Source of the DNA: Mycobacterium pinniadriaticum
GTDB taxonomy: Bacteria; Actinomycetota; Actinomycetes; Mycobacteriales; Mycobacteriaceae
Length of the DNA stretch: 64,000 bases
Reading direction: 5' to 3'
Assembly: GCF_026242045.1 (NCBI RefSeq)
Contig: NZ_JAPJDO010000007.1
Span: 62,001 to 126,000 of the forward strand
The notes under the pieces are model-generated. The model did no database searches, had not been told where the DNA came from, and was given only the letters and a program-made list of their open reading frames with translations. The translations under genes and the position numbers were made by a program. Positions 1 through 7,604 of the stretch are shown here, in pieces (the stretch's first letter is position 1; every line of letters starts with the position of its first letter).

Positions 1-40
1 CGCATCCGGGGATCTCGCGATCGGCCAGGGCCGGCCCGGT

Positions 41-337
41 TTACTGAACGGGGCACGCGTACTTTCGTGCCACATCGAAAACCCGGTCTTGGGCTCCGGG
101 GCCGATAACCCCTTGAGCAGCCAGTTCCAAACCGATGTATCCCGGTATGCCACCTATGCACGCCTGATGGGCAACCCGCCACGCAGTGTCTGGATTGAGG
201 TTGTAGCCATTGCGGGCCAGGCCCTGCATATACAGATCGAATTCCGGTGTGCCCTGGTCTGGTATCGCGTGGGCACTTCCAGCCAACGCAATGGCGGTGG
301 CGACCGCCGTGACAACTGGTGCAATCACCCGTCTCAT
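41..337 (-). CDS. DUF732 secreted protein
   Basis: This is a 98-residue small exported protein of the mycobacterial DUF732 family. A signal peptide covers about residues 1-24 (basic MRR, then a hydrophobic core ending in GSAHA). The mature part opens with TPEFDLYMQGL, typical of the family, and carries two cysteines, Cys60 and Cys95, that probably form one disulphide. The function of DUF732 proteins is unknown. The ATG start lies directly before the signal peptide. No operon partner is visible, since the neighbouring permease gene on the same strand lies 137 bases upstream. Confidence 0.85.
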   Translation of the reverse strand: MRRVIAPVVTAVATAIALAGSAHAIPDQGTPEFDLYMQGLARNGYNLNPDTAWRVAHQACIGGIPGYIGLELAAQGVIGPGAQDRVFDVARKYACPVQ

Positions 338-474
338 GTGCGTCTCCTAGGGGCCTATCCAGCGGGAATCGACTCCACGATCGCACAATCCTGCGACGCG
401 GATCCCCGAACCGGATCGATCGACCGTGCCGCCGACGCTCGGCACCGAGTCACTCTGGATCTGGGGCGCGAAGC

Positions 475-1308
475 CTATCCCGGCAACACCATCGCGAGCA
501 TGACGACAGCCAGGTAGGTGAGGAAAAGCCAGAACTGAGCGGTCTCTGCCATCCGGTGCGAGATTCGGACACCAAGCGGTGAACCCAGCAGGGCGCCTGC
601 GGTCATTCCCGCGAACGCCGGCAGGTACAGGTATCCGATTGCGGCGGCGGGGAGTCCGGCAGCACCAAGTCCCCCGAGCAGGTAACCGGCGCCCGCGCCG
701 ATCCCGATCACCGCGGACAGTCCCGCGGCAATAGCGGATGCGTTCTGAATGCGGTAGCCGGCCGCTTGCAGGTAGGGCACCGTGATGATTGCCGCACCGG
801 CCCCGAGCAGTGCGCCGGTGACCCCGGTCGTGAACCCAGAGATCAGCCGGCTGGGGCGAGAAGGCATCACCGGCCCAGCGGCCGTCTTGTCGCTCGCGCC
901 CGAGCTTCGCGACTGTCTGTAGTGGCGGCGCAGTGCGCGCGCGAGCATGTAGGCGACGAAGCCGACGAAGAACACCCGAAGGACCGGGCCCGGCAACAGG
1001 CCGCCGGCAAAGGCGCCGAGTGCGGTTCCGAGCACCACCGGTGGCAACATGTGCCAGAACAGCGGCCAGATCATGTCGCCGTGGCGACTCCGCAAGAAGG
1101 TTGTGTACAGCGCCGTGAAGAACATCGCCGCAAGGGATGTCCCGATCGCCAGATGCATCACGTGCTCCTGCGCAACGCCCTGCAGTGGCAAGGCCACGGC
1201 CAGCGCCGGCACGATGGTCAAGCCACCCCCGAGTCCGAACAACCCCGAAACCAGGCCGGCGACAATGCCGGCGAGCAGATAGACCAGATAGATCGCGACG
1301 CCGGTCAT
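475..1308 (-). CDS. TSUP (TauE/SafE) family permease
   Basis: This is a polytopic membrane protein of about 277 residues in the TauE/SafE sulfite-exporter superfamily, which moves sulfur-containing anions or organosulfur compounds across the cytoplasmic membrane. The N-terminal helix contains the family-typical glycine-rich segment GLFGLGGGLTIVPAL, and a second Gly/Ala-rich repeat (GALLGAGAAIITVPYL) matches the internal duplication of this fold. I placed the start at the ATG at 1308. A TTG at 1380 would add 24 basic residues (TRRDLPASPRRWLRRAG) that do not look like family sequence. The substrate cannot be told from the sequence. Confidence 0.8.
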   Translation of the reverse strand: MTGVAIYLVYLLAGIVAGLVSGLFGLGGGLTIVPALAVALPLQGVAQEHVMHLAIGTSLAAMFFTALYTTFLRSRHGDMIWPLFWHMLPPVVLGTALGAFAGGLLPGPVLRVFFVGFVAYMLARALRRHYRQSRSSGASDKTAAGPVMPSRPSRLISGFTTGVTGALLGAGAAIITVPYLQAAGYRIQNASAIAAGLSAVIGIGAGAGYLLGGLGAAGLPAAAIGYLYLPAFAGMTAGALLGSPLGVRISHRMAETAQFWLFLTYLAVVMLAMVLPG

Positions 1309-1479
1309 ACCTGGTCCGGCGCGGCGTAGCCACCTGCGAGGACTGGCCGGTAAATCGCGTCGTGTCCGAGCATCGGACAATGGTCTCCCGTCGGGCGGCC
1401 GTGCGGCGCTGCTTCGGCCGGATCCGACCCATCGCCGACTGCCGATGCCGCAGGCGGCAGCCCGGATAGGCTCTTACCC

Positions 1480-2058
1480 ATGACAGCGAAGCTCTGCTTG
1501 GTGCAGGACCCGGAGGCCGACGAACTACTGTCCGGCGACCCGTTCGCCTTGCTGACCGGCATGCTGCTGGATCAGCAGATCCCGATGGAGACGGCGTTCG
1601 CCGGCCCGCGCAAGATCGTCGATCGGATCGGTGGCATCGACCCGCGGCTGATCGCCGACTACGACCCCGAGCAGTTCACCGAGAAATTCTCGAAAACGCC
1701 CGCTGTCCACCGCTTTCCGGGGTCAATGGCCAAACGGGTGCAGGACCTGGCCCGCGAGATCGTCGATCGCTACGGCGGCGACGCCGCCCAGCTGTGGATC
1801 GAAGGTGACCCCGACGGCGCCGAGGTGCTCCGCCGGCTGAAGGCCCTGCCCGGTTTCGGCGAGCAGAAAGCCAAGATCTTCCTGGCCCTGCTGGGCAAGC
1901 AGTATGGCGTCACGCCGAAGGGATGGCGTGAGGCGGCCGGTGACTACGGCAGGGCGGGCACTCACATGTCGATCGCCGACGTGGTCGACAAGGGGTCGCT
2001 GGAAGAGGTCAGGGCGTACAAGAAGAAGATGAAGGCGGCGGCGAAGGCGAAGGCCTGA
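1480..2058 (+). CDS. HhH-GPD family base-excision repair protein (Rv1156-like)
   Basis: This 192-residue protein belongs to the uncharacterised mycobacterial HhH-GPD family (TIGR03252 type). The segment FALLTGMLLDQQIPMETAF near residues 22-40 corresponds to the glycosylase core helices, and the helix-hairpin-helix LPGFGEQKAK lies at about 123-132. These features point to a DNA glycosylase-like role, but the substrate is unknown. The C-terminus is lysine-rich. A TAGGCT -10 box ends 7 bases before the ATG, so the transcript may be leaderless. It matches the position of Rv1156, which precedes the secreted pair and pimE in M. tuberculosis. Confidence 0.82.
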   Translation: MTAKLCLVQDPEADELLSGDPFALLTGMLLDQQIPMETAFAGPRKIVDRIGGIDPRLIADYDPEQFTEKFSKTPAVHRFPGSMAKRVQDLAREIVDRYGGDAAQLWIEGDPDGAEVLRRLKALPGFGEQKAKIFLALLGKQYGVTPKGWREAAGDYGRAGTHMSIADVVDKGSLEEVRAYKKKMKAAAKAKA

Positions 2059-2088
2059 GCCATAGAGTGAGCGAAGGCGAAGGCCTGA
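2041..2088 (+). repeat. 18-bp direct repeat at the gene end
   Basis: GCGAAGGCGAAGGCCTGA occurs at 2041-2058, where it encodes the last codons and stop of the HhH-GPD gene. It occurs again exactly at 2071-2088, just before the next gene. The second copy looks like a local duplication of the gene end. It is short and may have no function. Confidence 0.7.
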
Positions 2089-2092
2089 TGAC

Positions 2093-2098
2093 AGGAGG
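2093..2098 (+). promoter_or_regulatory. Strong ribosome binding site of the DUF1059 gene
   Basis: AGGAGG lies four bases before the ATG at 2103. It fixes that ATG as the start rather than the in-frame upstream codon at 2067. Confidence 0.75.
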
Positions 2099-2102
2099 CA
2101 CC

Positions 2103-2249
2103 ATGAAGACCCACATCAATTGTCCGTGCGGCGAGGCGATCAGCGCCAAGGACGAGGACGAGCTGGTCGAGCTCACCAAGGCGCACCTGGCTGCGGCCCA
2201 CCCGGGCATGGACTACGGCCGGGACGAGATCCTGTTCATGGCCTACTAG
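2103..2249 (+). CDS. DUF1059 small protein
   Basis: This 48-residue protein begins MKTHINCPCGEAI and carries a CPCG motif followed by an acidic helix, then HLAAAHPGMDY, which matches the DUF1059 family of small, possibly metal-binding proteins. No function is established for the family. The start is set by the perfect AGGAGG at 2093. It lies 44 bases after the HhH-GPD gene on the same strand and may be co-transcribed with it. Confidence 0.8.
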   Translation: MKTHINCPCGEAISAKDEDELVELTKAHLAAAHPGMDYGRDEILFMAY

Positions 2250-2263
2250 GCCACCTGCGTGAG

Positions 2264-2326
2264 GTTGAGGCAGAACTCAGAGCGACGATTTGCTCCTCAG
2301 ATTTCCGCCCTCAGTTCTGCCTCGAC
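2264..2326. terminator. Stem-loop between convergent genes (repeat family A)
   Basis: GTTGAGGCAGAACT at 2264-2277 pairs with AGTTCTGCCTCGAC at 2313-2326 over 14 positions, with one G-U wobble. The element sits between the DUF1059 gene and the convergent acyltransferase gene, so it probably ends transcription from both sides. No U-tract follows. The loop-side sequence CAGAGCGACGATT is shared with the element at 30968-31023. Confidence 0.6.
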
Positions 2327-2335
2327 GCCGACAGA

Positions 2336-3736
2336 CTAGGTAACCCCGACGGCGGCCTCGAGCTCGGCGAGCGCGGTCTCGGTCAGCGGAATGAGGTCGT
2401 CGATGCTGGCCACTACATCGCGGTCGGCCACATAGCCGACGCCGATCTTGTCGGCGTAGGAGCACAGCGTCACGTTCAGCGCCATCCCGTCGTACACCGT
2501 GGACACGGGATAGATCTCGTCGACGCGGGCGCCGTTGTAGTACATCTGCTGGCGGGGGCCGGGCACGTTGGAGATCGGCACGTTGTAGCTGGGCCGCACC
2601 CACGAGGTGAACGGCAGCAGCGGTGACAACACCGTCGGCAGGATCGCCGGCATGAGTACCAGCAGCATCGCGCCCGGGCCCTGGGCGGCGACCTGATGCT
2701 TGACGTTGGCCATCGCGTGGTGGATCAGGTTCAACCGCTGGACCGGGTCCTCGACGGAGGTGCCCAGCGGACACATTCCGAGACCGAACTGGTTGCCGTG
2801 CCGGTCGGATCCGGCGGCGTCGCGCCCGCGGACCGTCACCGGGCACAGCGCCACCAGCGACTGGTGCGGGAGCTCGTCCTGCTCGGCCAGCCAGCTGCGC
2901 AACACCGCGGCCACCAGCGCCGTCACGACGTCGTTGCCGGTGACTCCGGCGGCCTGCTGAATCGCCCGAATTCGATTGTGGTCCAGGCTAGTTGCCGCAA
3001 ACGCACGGCGGGAACCCAGCTTGGTGTTGAACCGGGTGTGCGGCGCGCCGAACGGCGGCGCGACACTGGGCGTGGTCAAGCTGCCCACGATGTTGGCCAG
3101 CTCCGCGGCCGCCACATGACGGGCCAGACTCAGCCCGGACGTCGCGGCGTTCGCGACCTCCCGCATCGCCGAGAGCGGACCCCGCCGGCGGTGTTGCGGG
3201 CTCGGGTCGGCAGGAGCGGAGGCGGCGTAGAACGGCGGCATCGAGCGGCGATCCGGGTCATCGCTGAGCGAGTCGCCGATCATTTGCAGGCCCGCGACAC
3301 CGTCGATCAGGATGTGATGCACCTTGATGTACAGGGCGAATCGGCCGCCGGCCAGCCCGTCGATCAGATAGGCCATCCACAGCGGCGCCGACCGGTCGAG
3401 CCGCTCGGCGTGCAGTTCGGAGACCAACTCCCACAATGCCGCCGTGCCCGAGCCGCGCGGCAGCGTCCGTCGTTGCACGTGGTGGCGCGGATCGAGCTCG
3501 GCCTCCTCGCGCCACACCCACAGGCCGCCGGTGTCAACGCCGCGATGCGGGCGCCGGCGCAGGCGCGGGTCGACCGGGTCGGACGAGGTCAGGCTCTGTT
3601 CGTACAGCTCGTCGACGAACTTCGCGCGCTTGGCGCCCTTGGGCGGGCTCATGATCAGCATCACCGCGACGTGCATCGGGCTGGAGAGCAGCTCGCCGGT
3701 CAGCATCAGCGCGTCGATGGGGTCGAGCGTCTCCAT
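2336..3736 (-). CDS. Wax ester synthase/diacylglycerol acyltransferase (WS/DGAT family)
   Basis: This 466-residue enzyme of the bacterial WS/DGAT family esterifies diacylglycerol or a fatty alcohol with acyl-CoA to make triacylglycerol or wax ester. It opens with METLDPIDALML, typical of the family. The catalytic HHxxxDG motif is present as HHILIDG (residues 140-146), and a late PGP segment (ISNVPGPRQQMYY) matches the second conserved block. I chose the ATG at 3736 because the family normally starts there; upstream codons to 3778 would add 14 non-family residues. It is not part of the M. tuberculosis Rv1156-Rv1159 order as I recall it. Confidence 0.9.
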   Translation of the reverse strand: METLDPIDALMLTGELLSSPMHVAVMLIMSPPKGAKRAKFVDELYEQSLTSSDPVDPRLRRRPHRGVDTGGLWVWREEAELDPRHHVQRRTLPRGSGTAALWELVSELHAERLDRSAPLWMAYLIDGLAGGRFALYIKVHHILIDGVAGLQMIGDSLSDDPDRRSMPPFYAASAPADPSPQHRRRGPLSAMREVANAATSGLSLARHVAAAELANIVGSLTTPSVAPPFGAPHTRFNTKLGSRRAFAATSLDHNRIRAIQQAAGVTGNDVVTALVAAVLRSWLAEQDELPHQSLVALCPVTVRGRDAAGSDRHGNQFGLGMCPLGTSVEDPVQRLNLIHHAMANVKHQVAAQGPGAMLLVLMPAILPTVLSPLLPFTSWVRPSYNVPISNVPGPRQQMYYNGARVDEIYPVSTVYDGMALNVTLCSYADKIGVGYVADRDVVASIDDLIPLTETALAELEAAVGVT

Positions 3737-3800
3737 GTCGAACCGACCCTTCGTTGGGCTGGGATTTCGATTTCCCAAGCCTAGCGCCGCAATTCGCAGT

Positions 3801-4880
3801 TCAGGGCACGACGGTGGAACCGATGGTCGGCATGAAGGTGCACTGCTTGTCCACGGTGGTCACCTGGCCGAAGATCGTCGACATGATGCTGCCCGAGCCG
3901 GTGTCGGCGATGGCGGTCAGCGTGGTCGGTCCCTGCGAGTTGATATCGGGATTGGGTTTCAGCGTGACGCTGCCCGACTTGCCGGTGGTCAGGTTGACCC
4001 AGGTGACGTTGAGCGGCAGCTTCTGCTCGGCGGCCGGGGCCGGGGTGCCGACCGCGGTGAACACGTAGGCCGTCTGGCCAGGACCAGGCCCGGGCGTGGG
4101 GATCTTGGCGGGACCGGCCACCGACAACGCGGTCGCGATCACGTTGCCGCCGTCCTTGAGGCACCCGTTGCTGATCGACGGGTACATGAAGTCCTGGGTG
4201 GGCGGGCTGGCCGGGTCGTAGTTCGGGGTGGCGGCCGGAGCGGGCGCCGGAGCCGGGCCGGGGGCGGTCACCGAGTTGGCGGCCGGCGTCGCCGAGGGAG
4301 TCACGACCGTCACCGGCGTGGGCACCTCGGGCATGGCGTCGGGCGCCGGCCCGACGGCGTGCGTCGGGTCGATGCCGGTGGGCAGGTGTGCGTCGGCGCC
4401 CGGGATCGCACCGGGCGTGAAATCGGCGGGAAGGTGCGCAGGCAGGGGGACGGGACCGTTTCCGGTGCCGGGCGTCAGCAGCGGCGTGGTGCCGTGCGGG
4501 ACGCCACTCAGTGCCCGGGCGGCGGGGGGAGCCGCCGACGGCACCGCGGCGGAGGGTCCGGCGGCCCCGCCCTCCTGCACGAATTTGGTGACCTGTTCAG
4601 CCAGCGCCGCCGAACCGGCCGGCGTGGTGGCGTTGCCGGCGAGCTGCGAAGCCGCCGCGAGCAGCAGCGACTGCGCCGATGTGGGGTTCCCCGCGGCCTG
4701 CTGAACCACCGGGCCCAGAAGCTGCATGGCGTCGAGGCCGGGCAGCTGGCCGGGATCCAGCGGGATGGCCGGATCCGCGGCCGCAGCCGGGCTGAACGCC
4801 AGGTTGGCTGCGGCCACGAACGCGGCGGTGGTCAGCAGAAGAGCCCGCTTGGCGATCTGCGGCACGGTGAGCTCCCTCAT
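3801..4880 (-). CDS. Secreted Ala/Pro-rich protein (Rv1157c-like)
   Basis: This protein of about 359 residues has a signal peptide ending near NLAFSPAAAADP (residue 34-36). A long low-complexity Ala/Pro middle follows, then a C-terminal domain of about 110 residues from QDFMYPSISNGC to the end. That domain has two cysteines (ISNGC and DKQC) and repeated beta-strand-like segments. It is probably exported and cell-wall associated; the function is unknown. It shares the pattern LAFSPxAAADPxI followed by PGL and NPxSA repeats with the next gene upstream, so the two are tandem paralogues. This is the Rv1157c position beside pimE. Confidence 0.8.
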   Translation of the reverse strand: MRELTVPQIAKRALLLTTAAFVAAANLAFSPAAAADPAIPLDPGQLPGLDAMQLLGPVVQQAAGNPTSAQSLLLAAASQLAGNATTPAGSAALAEQVTKFVQEGGAAGPSAAVPSAAPPAARALSGVPHGTTPLLTPGTGNGPVPLPAHLPADFTPGAIPGADAHLPTGIDPTHAVGPAPDAMPEVPTPVTVVTPSATPAANSVTAPGPAPAPAPAATPNYDPASPPTQDFMYPSISNGCLKDGGNVIATALSVAGPAKIPTPGPGPGQTAYVFTAVGTPAPAAEQKLPLNVTWVNLTTGKSGSVTLKPNPDINSQGPTTLTAIADTGSGSIMSTIFGQVTTVDKQCTFMPTIGSTVVP

Positions 4881-4894
4881 CGGGTGGTGGTCGG

Positions 4895-5488
4895 TCAGGG
4901 CAGGGCGGACAGCGGCAGCAGCTGGCCGATGCCGGCGCCGCCCGGGGTGGTCGGTGCGACCGGCGGATTGCTGGCCGGCGGCACTCCGGCCGGCCCCGCG
5001 ACCCCGGTGGCCACCGGGGCTACTGGTGCCGGCTGACCGACCGCCAGGCCGTCGCCGACCTGGACCGGGAACGGCACGTTCGACGGCGTCAGGTTGGCCA
5101 GGTCGCCAGGTACCCCCAGCTGGTTCAGCAGCGGGATGATCGGGCCGGCGATACTCCCACCCGATGCGGCGGGAGCCGGCGCGGTGGCAGGCGTGCCGGG
5201 CAGCGGCGCGGTGGCCGGCACGCCGCCGATCGGCGAGACCGGCACCGTGGACGGTGCGCCGGTGAGGGCCGACGCGCCACCGAGTGCGGTCGCGGCGGTC
5301 TGTAGCAGCGCCGCGGCGCTGGCCGGGTTGGTGGCGAATTGCTCCAGCATGGCGAGCCCGGGCACGCCGGGAACGGCCGGCGCAATGCCGGGGTCGGCGG
5401 CCGCCGACGGGCTGAATGCGAGTGCGGCCGAGCACAGCGCGGCAGCTCCAATCGCGTTGGCGGCGAACAGCTTTGTGATACGTGGCAT
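4895..5488 (-). CDS. Secreted Ala/Pro-rich protein (Rv1158c-like)
   Basis: This 197-residue exported protein has a signal peptide (MPRITKLF, hydrophobic core, then [11 protein letters not shown]) and a mature part dominated by Ala, Pro and Gly. It is a shorter paralogue of the gene 14 bases downstream, sharing the post-signal motif and a helical [12 protein letters not shown] segment, but it lacks that protein's C-terminal cysteine domain. The pair is probably transcribed together. They lie next to the divergent mannosyltransferase pimE as in M. tuberculosis; whether they act in the same envelope pathway is inference from position only. Confidence 0.8.
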   Translation of the reverse strand: MPRITKLFAANAIGAAALCSAALAFSPSAAADPGIAPAVPGVPGLAMLEQFATNPASAAALLQTAATALGGASALTGAPSTVPVSPIGGVPATAPLPGTPATAPAPAASGGSIAGPIIPLLNQLGVPGDLANLTPSNVPFPVQVGDGLAVGQPAPVAPVATGVAGPAGVPPASNPPVAPTTPGGAGIGQLLPLSALP

Positions 5489-5624
5489 GGTTATCCCAAT
5501 CCTTCGGATGCAGGTCTGAACCCGAAGGTAGTCCGTTACTGGAGTTACTCAAGTGACACGTGTGGTGGTTATTCAACCGTTACGGACGTGATGGGAGATG
5601 GTGATGCGGGGCCGTCCACCGGAC

Positions 5625-5677
5625 GCGATTTCGGCGCGCTTTCGTTCGCTCAGCGGCGGTTAGCGCGCCGAAGTCGC
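5625..5677. repeat. 16-bp inverted repeat upstream of pimE
   Basis: GCGATTTCGGCGCGCT at 5625-5640 and AGCGCGCCGAAGTCGC at 5662-5677 pair over 16 positions with one G-U, across a 21-base loop. The element lies just upstream of the putative pimE -10 box (TACAGT at 5699), so it overlaps the -35 area. It could be an operator, an attenuator of opposite-strand transcription or a dispersed palindromic repeat. Confidence 0.6.
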
Positions 5678-5710
5678 GGAGTCGGAAGCATCCGTCGCTA
5701 CAGTCGCACG

Positions 5711-6901
5711 GTGGACACAGTGGCCCCCGCGGCCTCGGCGGCGCGGCCAGCTTGGCTGGCTCCGGTGTTGCTGGCCGCCAGTGTGGCCGCCCGGCTGGCA
5801 TGGACCTACCTCGCCCCCAACGGGGCGAACTTCGTCGATCTGCACGTCTATCTCGGCGGCGCGGGCGCACTCGACCATCCCGGAACGCTCTACTCCTACG
5901 TCTATGCGGATCAGACGCCCGACTTCCCGCTGCCCTTCACCTATCCGCCGTTCGCTGCGCTGGTGTTCTACCCCGTGCACCTGCTGCCGTTCGGGTTGGT
6001 CGCATTCTGCTGGCAGTTGGGCATCATCGCCGCGCTCTACGGCGTGGTTCGGGTCAGCCAGCGGCTGCTGGGTGTGCGCGCCGGACAAGGCCGCGGCGTG
6101 ACGATGCTGTGGACCGCCGTGGGGATCTGGATCGAGCCGCTGCGGAGCAACTTCGACTACGGCCAGATCAACGTCATCCTGGTGCTGGCCGTCTTGTACG
6201 CCGCCTACAGCAGTCGGTGGTGGCTGTCGGGTCTGCTGGTCGGTGTGGCGGCCGGGATCAAACTGACTCCGGCCATCACCGGGCTGTACTTCCTGGGCAT
6301 GCGCCGCTGGGGTGCGGCGATCTTCTCGGCGGTCGTCTTCTTCGTCACGGTCGCGGCGTCCATCGCGGTGATCGGCCAGCAGGCCCGCTTCTACTTCACC
6401 GACCTGCTCGGCGATGCCGGCCGCGTCGGCCCGATCGGGACCTCGTTCAATCAGTCCTGGCGCGGCGCTATTTCGCGCATCCTCGGCCACGACGCCGGCT
6501 ACGGACCGGTGGTGCTGGCCGGGATCGCGGTGACCGCGGTACTAGCGCTGCTGGCCTGGCGTGCGTTGGGCGGGGAGCCGCTGGGTTCGTTGCTGGTGGT
6601 GCAGTTGCTCGGCCTGCTGATCTCCCCGATCTCGTGGACCCACCACTGGGTGTGGTTGGTGCCGTTGATGATCTGGCTCATCAACGGGCCGTGGCGGGCG
6701 CGCCCGGGCGCGCGGGCGCTGGGCTGGGGCTGGCTGGCGCTGACCCTGATCGGCGTGCCCTGGCTGCTGAGCTTCGCCCAGCCGACGATCTGGCAGATCG
6801 GCCGGCCCTGGTATCTGGCCTGGGCCGGTTTGGTCTACATCGTGGCGACGCTGGCGACACTGTTCTGGATCGCGCTCAGCGGTCGTCGAGAATCTCGTTG
6901 A
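5711..6901 (+). CDS. pimE: Polyprenol-phosphate-mannose-dependent alpha-(1,2) mannosyltransferase PimE
   Basis: This is a membrane mannosyltransferase of the GT-C class (GT87) that transfers mannose from polyprenyl-phosphate mannose to Ac1PIM4, giving Ac1PIM5 on the way to the polar PIM Ac1PIM6, on the periplasmic side. The protein is about 396 residues with many hydrophobic helices. The conserved acidic loop after the first helix reads [11 protein letters not shown]; Asp43 there is the likely catalytic residue. The GTG at 5711 was chosen because TACAGT at 5699-5704 ends six bases before it (leaderless arrangement). The 3' end overlaps the opposite-strand pterin dehydratase gene by 26 bases. 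LpqW, which modulates the same branch, is encoded 5 kb away. Confidence 0.9.
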   Translation: MDTVAPAASAARPAWLAPVLLAASVAARLAWTYLAPNGANFVDLHVYLGGAGALDHPGTLYSYVYADQTPDFPLPFTYPPFAALVFYPVHLLPFGLVAFCWQLGIIAALYGVVRVSQRLLGVRAGQGRGVTMLWTAVGIWIEPLRSNFDYGQINVILVLAVLYAAYSSRWWLSGLLVGVAAGIKLTPAITGLYFLGMRRWGAAIFSAVVFFVTVAASIAVIGQQARFYFTDLLGDAGRVGPIGTSFNQSWRGAISRILGHDAGYGPVVLAGIAVTAVLALLAWRALGGEPLGSLLVVQLLGLLISPISWTHHWVWLVPLMIWLINGPWRARPGARALGWGWLALTLIGVPWLLSFAQPTIWQIGRPWYLAWAGLVYIVATLATLFWIALSGRRESR

Positions 6902-7163
6902 TCTCGGCGGCCATCTGCACGTCCTTGTCGGTGATTCCACCTTCGGAATGCGTGACGAGTGCGAAAGTGACTGTCCGCCATCGGATATCGATGTCGGGGT
7001 GGTGATCCTTCTGTTCGGCGTGCTCGGCGACGCGCCGTACGGCATCGATGCCGGCCAGGAATGATCCGAACTTCACCGACCGGCGAAGGGCTCCGTCGGA
7101 GCGTTCCCAGCCGTCGAGATCCTCGGCGGCGGCGTCGACTTCTTCATCGGTTAACACGGCCAT
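6876..7163 (-). CDS. Pterin-4a-carbinolamine dehydratase family protein
   Basis: This 95-residue protein belongs to the PCD/DCoH family, which dehydrates 4a-hydroxytetrahydropterin. The signature is clear: [19 protein letters not shown] holds the paired histidines and HxPD core, and [15 protein letters not shown] holds the third conserved histidine. As no aromatic amino acid hydroxylase lies nearby, the physiological substrate in this organism is uncertain. It corresponds to Rv1159A. The start is separated by 27 bases from the divergent mutT2 start, and TACCGT on this strand ends six bases before the ATG. Confidence 0.9.
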   Translation of the reverse strand: MAVLTDEEVDAAAEDLDGWERSDGALRRSVKFGSFLAGIDAVRRVAEHAEQKDHHPDIDIRWRTVTFALVTHSEGGITDKDVQMAAEINEILDDR

Positions 7164-7190
7164 GACTCGACGGTAGTACCGTCACACGCG
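7164..7190. promoter_or_regulatory. Back-to-back leaderless promoters in a perfect palindrome
   Basis: The 27 bases between the divergent start codons contain GACGGTAGTACCGTC (7169-7183), a perfect 7+1+7 palindrome. Each strand therefore reads TACCGT, a TANNNT -10 box. It is spaced six bases from the minus-strand ATG and eight bases from the plus-strand ATG. Both mRNAs are predicted to begin at or next to their start codons. Confidence 0.55.
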
Positions 7191-7580
7191 ATGTCCACCC
7201 AGATCGTCGTCGCCGGAGCCCTGATCTCGGGTACGGCGCTGCTGGTGGCGCAGCGGCAACGTCCGCCCGAACTCGCCGGGCTGTGGGAGCTGCCGGGCGG
7301 CAAAGTGGCCGCGGGGGAGAGCGAGGCCGACGCGCTGACGCGGGAGCTGCGTGAAGAGCTCGGGGTCGACGTCGTCGTGGGCGAGCGGCTCGGTGCCGAT
7401 GTCGCGATCGGACAGTCGCTGATCCTGCGGGCCTACGTCGTCAGGCAGACCGGCGGGGTGCTGCACCCGCACGACCATCGCGCGCTGCGCTGGGTCGATG
7501 CTCGCGAGCTGGGGGCGCTCGACTGGGTGCCCGCGGATCAGGCCTGGCTGCCGGAGCTTTCGAAACGCCTTGGAGTCTGA
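7191..7580 (+). CDS. mutT2: Nudix hydrolase MutT2 (oxidised/methylated dCTP pyrophosphatase)
   Basis: This 129-residue Nudix enzyme sits at the Rv1160 position. The Nudix box is intact: GGKVAAGESEADALTRELREELGVD, matching Gx5Ex7REUxEExGU near residues 39-61. Family knowledge from M. tuberculosis and M. smegmatis MutT2 is that it hydrolyses dCTP and 5-methyl-dCTP to monophosphates, and so helps cleanse the nucleotide pool. It is divergent from the pterin dehydratase and followed 24 bases later by a P450 gene with its own -10 box. Confidence 0.88.
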   Translation: MSTQIVVAGALISGTALLVAQRQRPPELAGLWELPGGKVAAGESEADALTRELREELGVDVVVGERLGADVAIGQSLILRAYVVRQTGGVLHPHDHRALRWVDARELGALDWVPADQAWLPELSKRLGV

Positions 7581-7604
7581 GCCCGTCACCCTATGATCTG
7601 GGGC

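Noticed and set aside
3801..5576. A single fused secreted protein of about 590 residues
   Set aside because: The upstream part is an out-of-register reading of the Rv1158c-like gene. A clear signal peptide starts at 4880, and another gene with its own signal peptide starts at 5488.
5339..5710. N-terminal extension of the pimE frame back to 5339
   Set aside because: It would overlap the secreted-protein gene on the other strand and run through the inverted repeat. The residues do not look like a membrane protein N-terminus, and a promoter box sits just before GTG 5711.
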